A stretch of 7,469 nt of DNA, taken from Chloroflexota bacterium. Its GTDB lineage: Bacteria; Chloroflexota; Anaerolineae; B4-G1. The stretch lies in the NCBI GenBank assembly GCA_011046405.1, contig DSAR01000055.1, forward strand, positions 1 through 7,469, in the 5' to 3' direction. A program made the position numbers and the translations under genes. The number at the start of each line of letters is the position of its first letter. The first letter of the stretch is position 1. The notes under the pieces are model-generated. The model saw nothing but the letters and a program-made list of their open reading frames with translations, was not told the origin of the DNA and made no database searches. Shown piece by piece: positions 6,139 to 7,469 of the stretch.

Positions 6139-6146
6139 CACGAAGT
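6139..6146. repeat. Right target-site duplication of the MITE
   Basis: The second copy of CACGAAGT. Its last base (6146) is also the last base of the cyclase TAA stop codon, read on the - strand. Confidence 0.8.
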
Positions 6147-7469
6147 TATTTCAGAATCCGCATCACCTGATACACGTTGACATCGCCAGATATCCCCTTG
6201 AACTGCAACCCGCGGATCGGCGTGACCGCCACACTATCCTGGATCAGGTCATACGTCTCCTGGCTGATGAGCACCTGTCCTGGCTGGGCCGCGCTGCAGA
6301 TTCGGGCTCCCAGGTTGGCGGCCCGCCCGATGACGGTGTAGTCTGTACGCTGGGCGCAGCCCATCTCGCCTGCGACCATATCACCCGTGGCAATCCCCAC
6401 CCCAACCGGTGCCGGCTCCAGGCCCCTCGCCCGCCAATCTGCCATCACCTGCTGGTGCACGGCTTGCATCTCCAGACCAACCACTACCGCCTGGAACGCG
6501 TGATCCGGCTGGGGGAACGGCGCACCGAACAGGGCCATGACCTCGTCGCCGACAAATTTATCCAGTGTCGCCTCGTGGGAGAGGATCACATCGGTCATAC
6601 GCCCCAGGTAATCGTTGACGAAATCAACCAGCAATTCCGGCTCGTCGATGCGTTCCGACAAGCTCGTCGATCCCCGCAGATCCGCGTACAATACGGTTAG
6701 CGTCAAACGCTCGCCCTTGAGAAAGTCCACGTCAGGGTTGGCCAACAATCGTTCCATCACCTGGGGATCCACCGAACGGCCCAGAACCTGGCGCAGCCGC
6801 CGTCGCTCCAAGCTCTCGAAGATCGCCGTATCCATCTGGCTGCCAATCGCTCGCAACAGGCGACAATCCGCGTCTCTGAAACCGCGTGGATGGTAGCTGT
6901 TGACCACACCCAAGACACCGATGATCTCGTCGCGGAGGATGAGGGGAATGCACAGAACCGAGCGCAAGACGTCTCCCAGATCATTGTGACAGACGATGTC
7001 CGCTTTTCGCAGCGCCTCACCGGCAATCCGGCCCACCGTGTCGGAATGCTGCGCCACCTGGAAGAGGTCATCGTCGGTGCTGGCCTGTAGTTTTAGCTTA
7101 TCCTGCGCCTGGTTGTAAAGCATCACGAAACCCATCTCCGACTCGATCACGCCCCGCAGAGTCTGCAATACCCGGCCCAGCATCTCGTCGAAAGGCATGT
7201 GCTGATCTCGGATGCGATCCACCCGGTAGATGGTTTCCAATTCCTTGTTGCGCTGTTGCAAGTCGTAGTAGGCGTATCCCTGGACGACGGCCGAGTCGAT
7301 CTGACTTTCGGCCACCTTGAGTAGTTCCACCTCATCCGCGCCGAACGGCCTGCGCGCGCGCGCCAGCAGCACCGCTCCCAATCTTTGCTCGGCGCCCATA
7401 ATGATCGGTATACCCGCCAACTGAAGGTCGGCCGGCAAATGGTTCCTCATCGCTTCGGGAAGGCCCGCC
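6146..7469 (-). CDS. GAF-domain class IIIb adenylate cyclase, 5'-partial
   Basis: Cytosolic signalling enzyme predicted to make cAMP from ATP. The frame is open through the right window edge, so the N-terminus is missing; an internal ATG at 7450 is used only for numbering (434 residues to the stop). Residues 1-57 look like the end of a first GAF domain (LGAVLLARARRPFGADEVEL). Residues about 86-215 are a complete second GAF domain (CIPLILRDEIIGVLGVVNSY), followed by a linker and the catalytic domain (about 250-434). Metal-binding Asp are D257 (LYADLRGST) and D302 (KFVGDEVMALFG), the purine-contacting Lys is K298, and transition-state residues are N379 and R383 (AANLGAR). The second purine-specifying position is Thr (T372, DYTVIG) rather than Asp, the mark of class IIIb. 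All key residues are present, so it should be active. It converges on the ABC operon. The GAF ligand is unknown; guanylate cyclase activity is unlikely given the Lys/Thr pair. Confidence 0.92.
   Translation of the reverse strand, partial: AGLPEAMRNHLPADLQLAGIPIIMGAEQRLGAVLLARARRPFGADEVELLKVAESQIDSAVVQGYAYYDLQQRNKELETIYRVDRIRDQHMPFDEMLGRVLQTLRGVIESEMGFVMLYNQAQDKLKLQASTDDDLFQVAQHSDTVGRIAGEALRKADIVCHNDLGDVLRSVLCIPLILRDEIIGVLGVVNSYHPRGFRDADCRLLRAIGSQMDTAIFESLERRRLRQVLGRSVDPQVMERLLANPDVDFLKGERLTLTVLYADLRGSTSLSERIDEPELLVDFVNDYLGRMTDVILSHEATLDKFVGDEVMALFGAPFPQPDHAFQAVVVGLEMQAVHQQVMADWRARGLEPAPVGVGIATGDMVAGEMGCAQRTDYTVIGRAANLGARICSAAQPGQVLISQETYDLIQDSVAVTPIRGLQFKGISGDVNVYQVMRILK

Larger units (their letters stand above)
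5856..6145. other. Convergent intergenic region
   Basis: 290 bases between the ATPase 2 stop and the cyclase stop. It holds a weak GAAGC/GCTTC hairpin without a T-tract, the promoter-like match at 5908-5936 and the MITE. No RNA gene, credible small coding region or canonical intrinsic terminator for either flanking gene was seen. The nested hairpins of the MITE could themselves hinder read-through (inference). Confidence 0.6.

Overview
The window is GC-rich and almost fully coding. It uses TTG and GTG starts and carries several low-complexity repeats. It holds a four-gene export-type ABC operon on the + strand (about 89-5855), which converges on a multidomain adenylate cyclase on the - strand (6146 to the window end). 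The gene repertoire and style (adapter, very large FtsX-type permease and two ATPases with no TolC-like partner; GAF-cyclase signalling; purine/pyrimidine and 8-bp low-complexity arrays) suggest an environmental bacterium, perhaps Chloroflexota (Anaerolineae/Caldilineae-like). That assignment is an inference and nothing here fixes the taxon.

Layout. Positions 1-87 appear to be an inverted fold-back of the adapter gene: 1-50 is the perfect reverse complement of 88-137, and the reverse strand of 1-87 encodes a better upstream part of the adapter than the + strand does. From about 89 to 1174 runs a 5'-truncated HlyD/MacA-like adapter. The permease (TTG start at 1158, stop 4139) overlaps it by 17 bases. 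Next comes a 10-unit, 8-bp G/T-rich tandem array (4141-4220). ATPase 1 (4232-5173) carries an AbrB-like swapped-hairpin tail. ATPase 2 (5166-5855) overlaps it by 8 bases and has a strong Shine-Dalgarno. The intergenic stretch 5856-6145 contains a sigma-70-like promoter match and a 189-bp MITE (5950-6138). The MITE has 11-bp terminal inverted repeats beginning GTAA and an 8-bp target duplication, which is the hallmark of IS66-type transposition. The cyclase gene ends exactly at the MITE's right target duplication and runs off the window at its 5' end.

How the genes work together. The adapter, the 10-helix permease and the two ATPases form one MacB/YknXYZ/LolCDE-like (type VII ABC, mechanotransmission) system. 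The ATPases probably form a heterodimer under the permease, and the adapter stands on its extracytoplasmic side. The substrate cannot be told from sequence. The cyclase is a separate, convergent signalling gene with GAF sensor domains and a class IIIb catalytic domain.

The most notable observations are the IS66-like MITE placed at the cyclase stop codon, the ABC ATPase-AbrB fusion, the purine/pyrimidine low-complexity inserts that stay in frame inside the transporter genes, and the probable fold-back artefact at the left edge.
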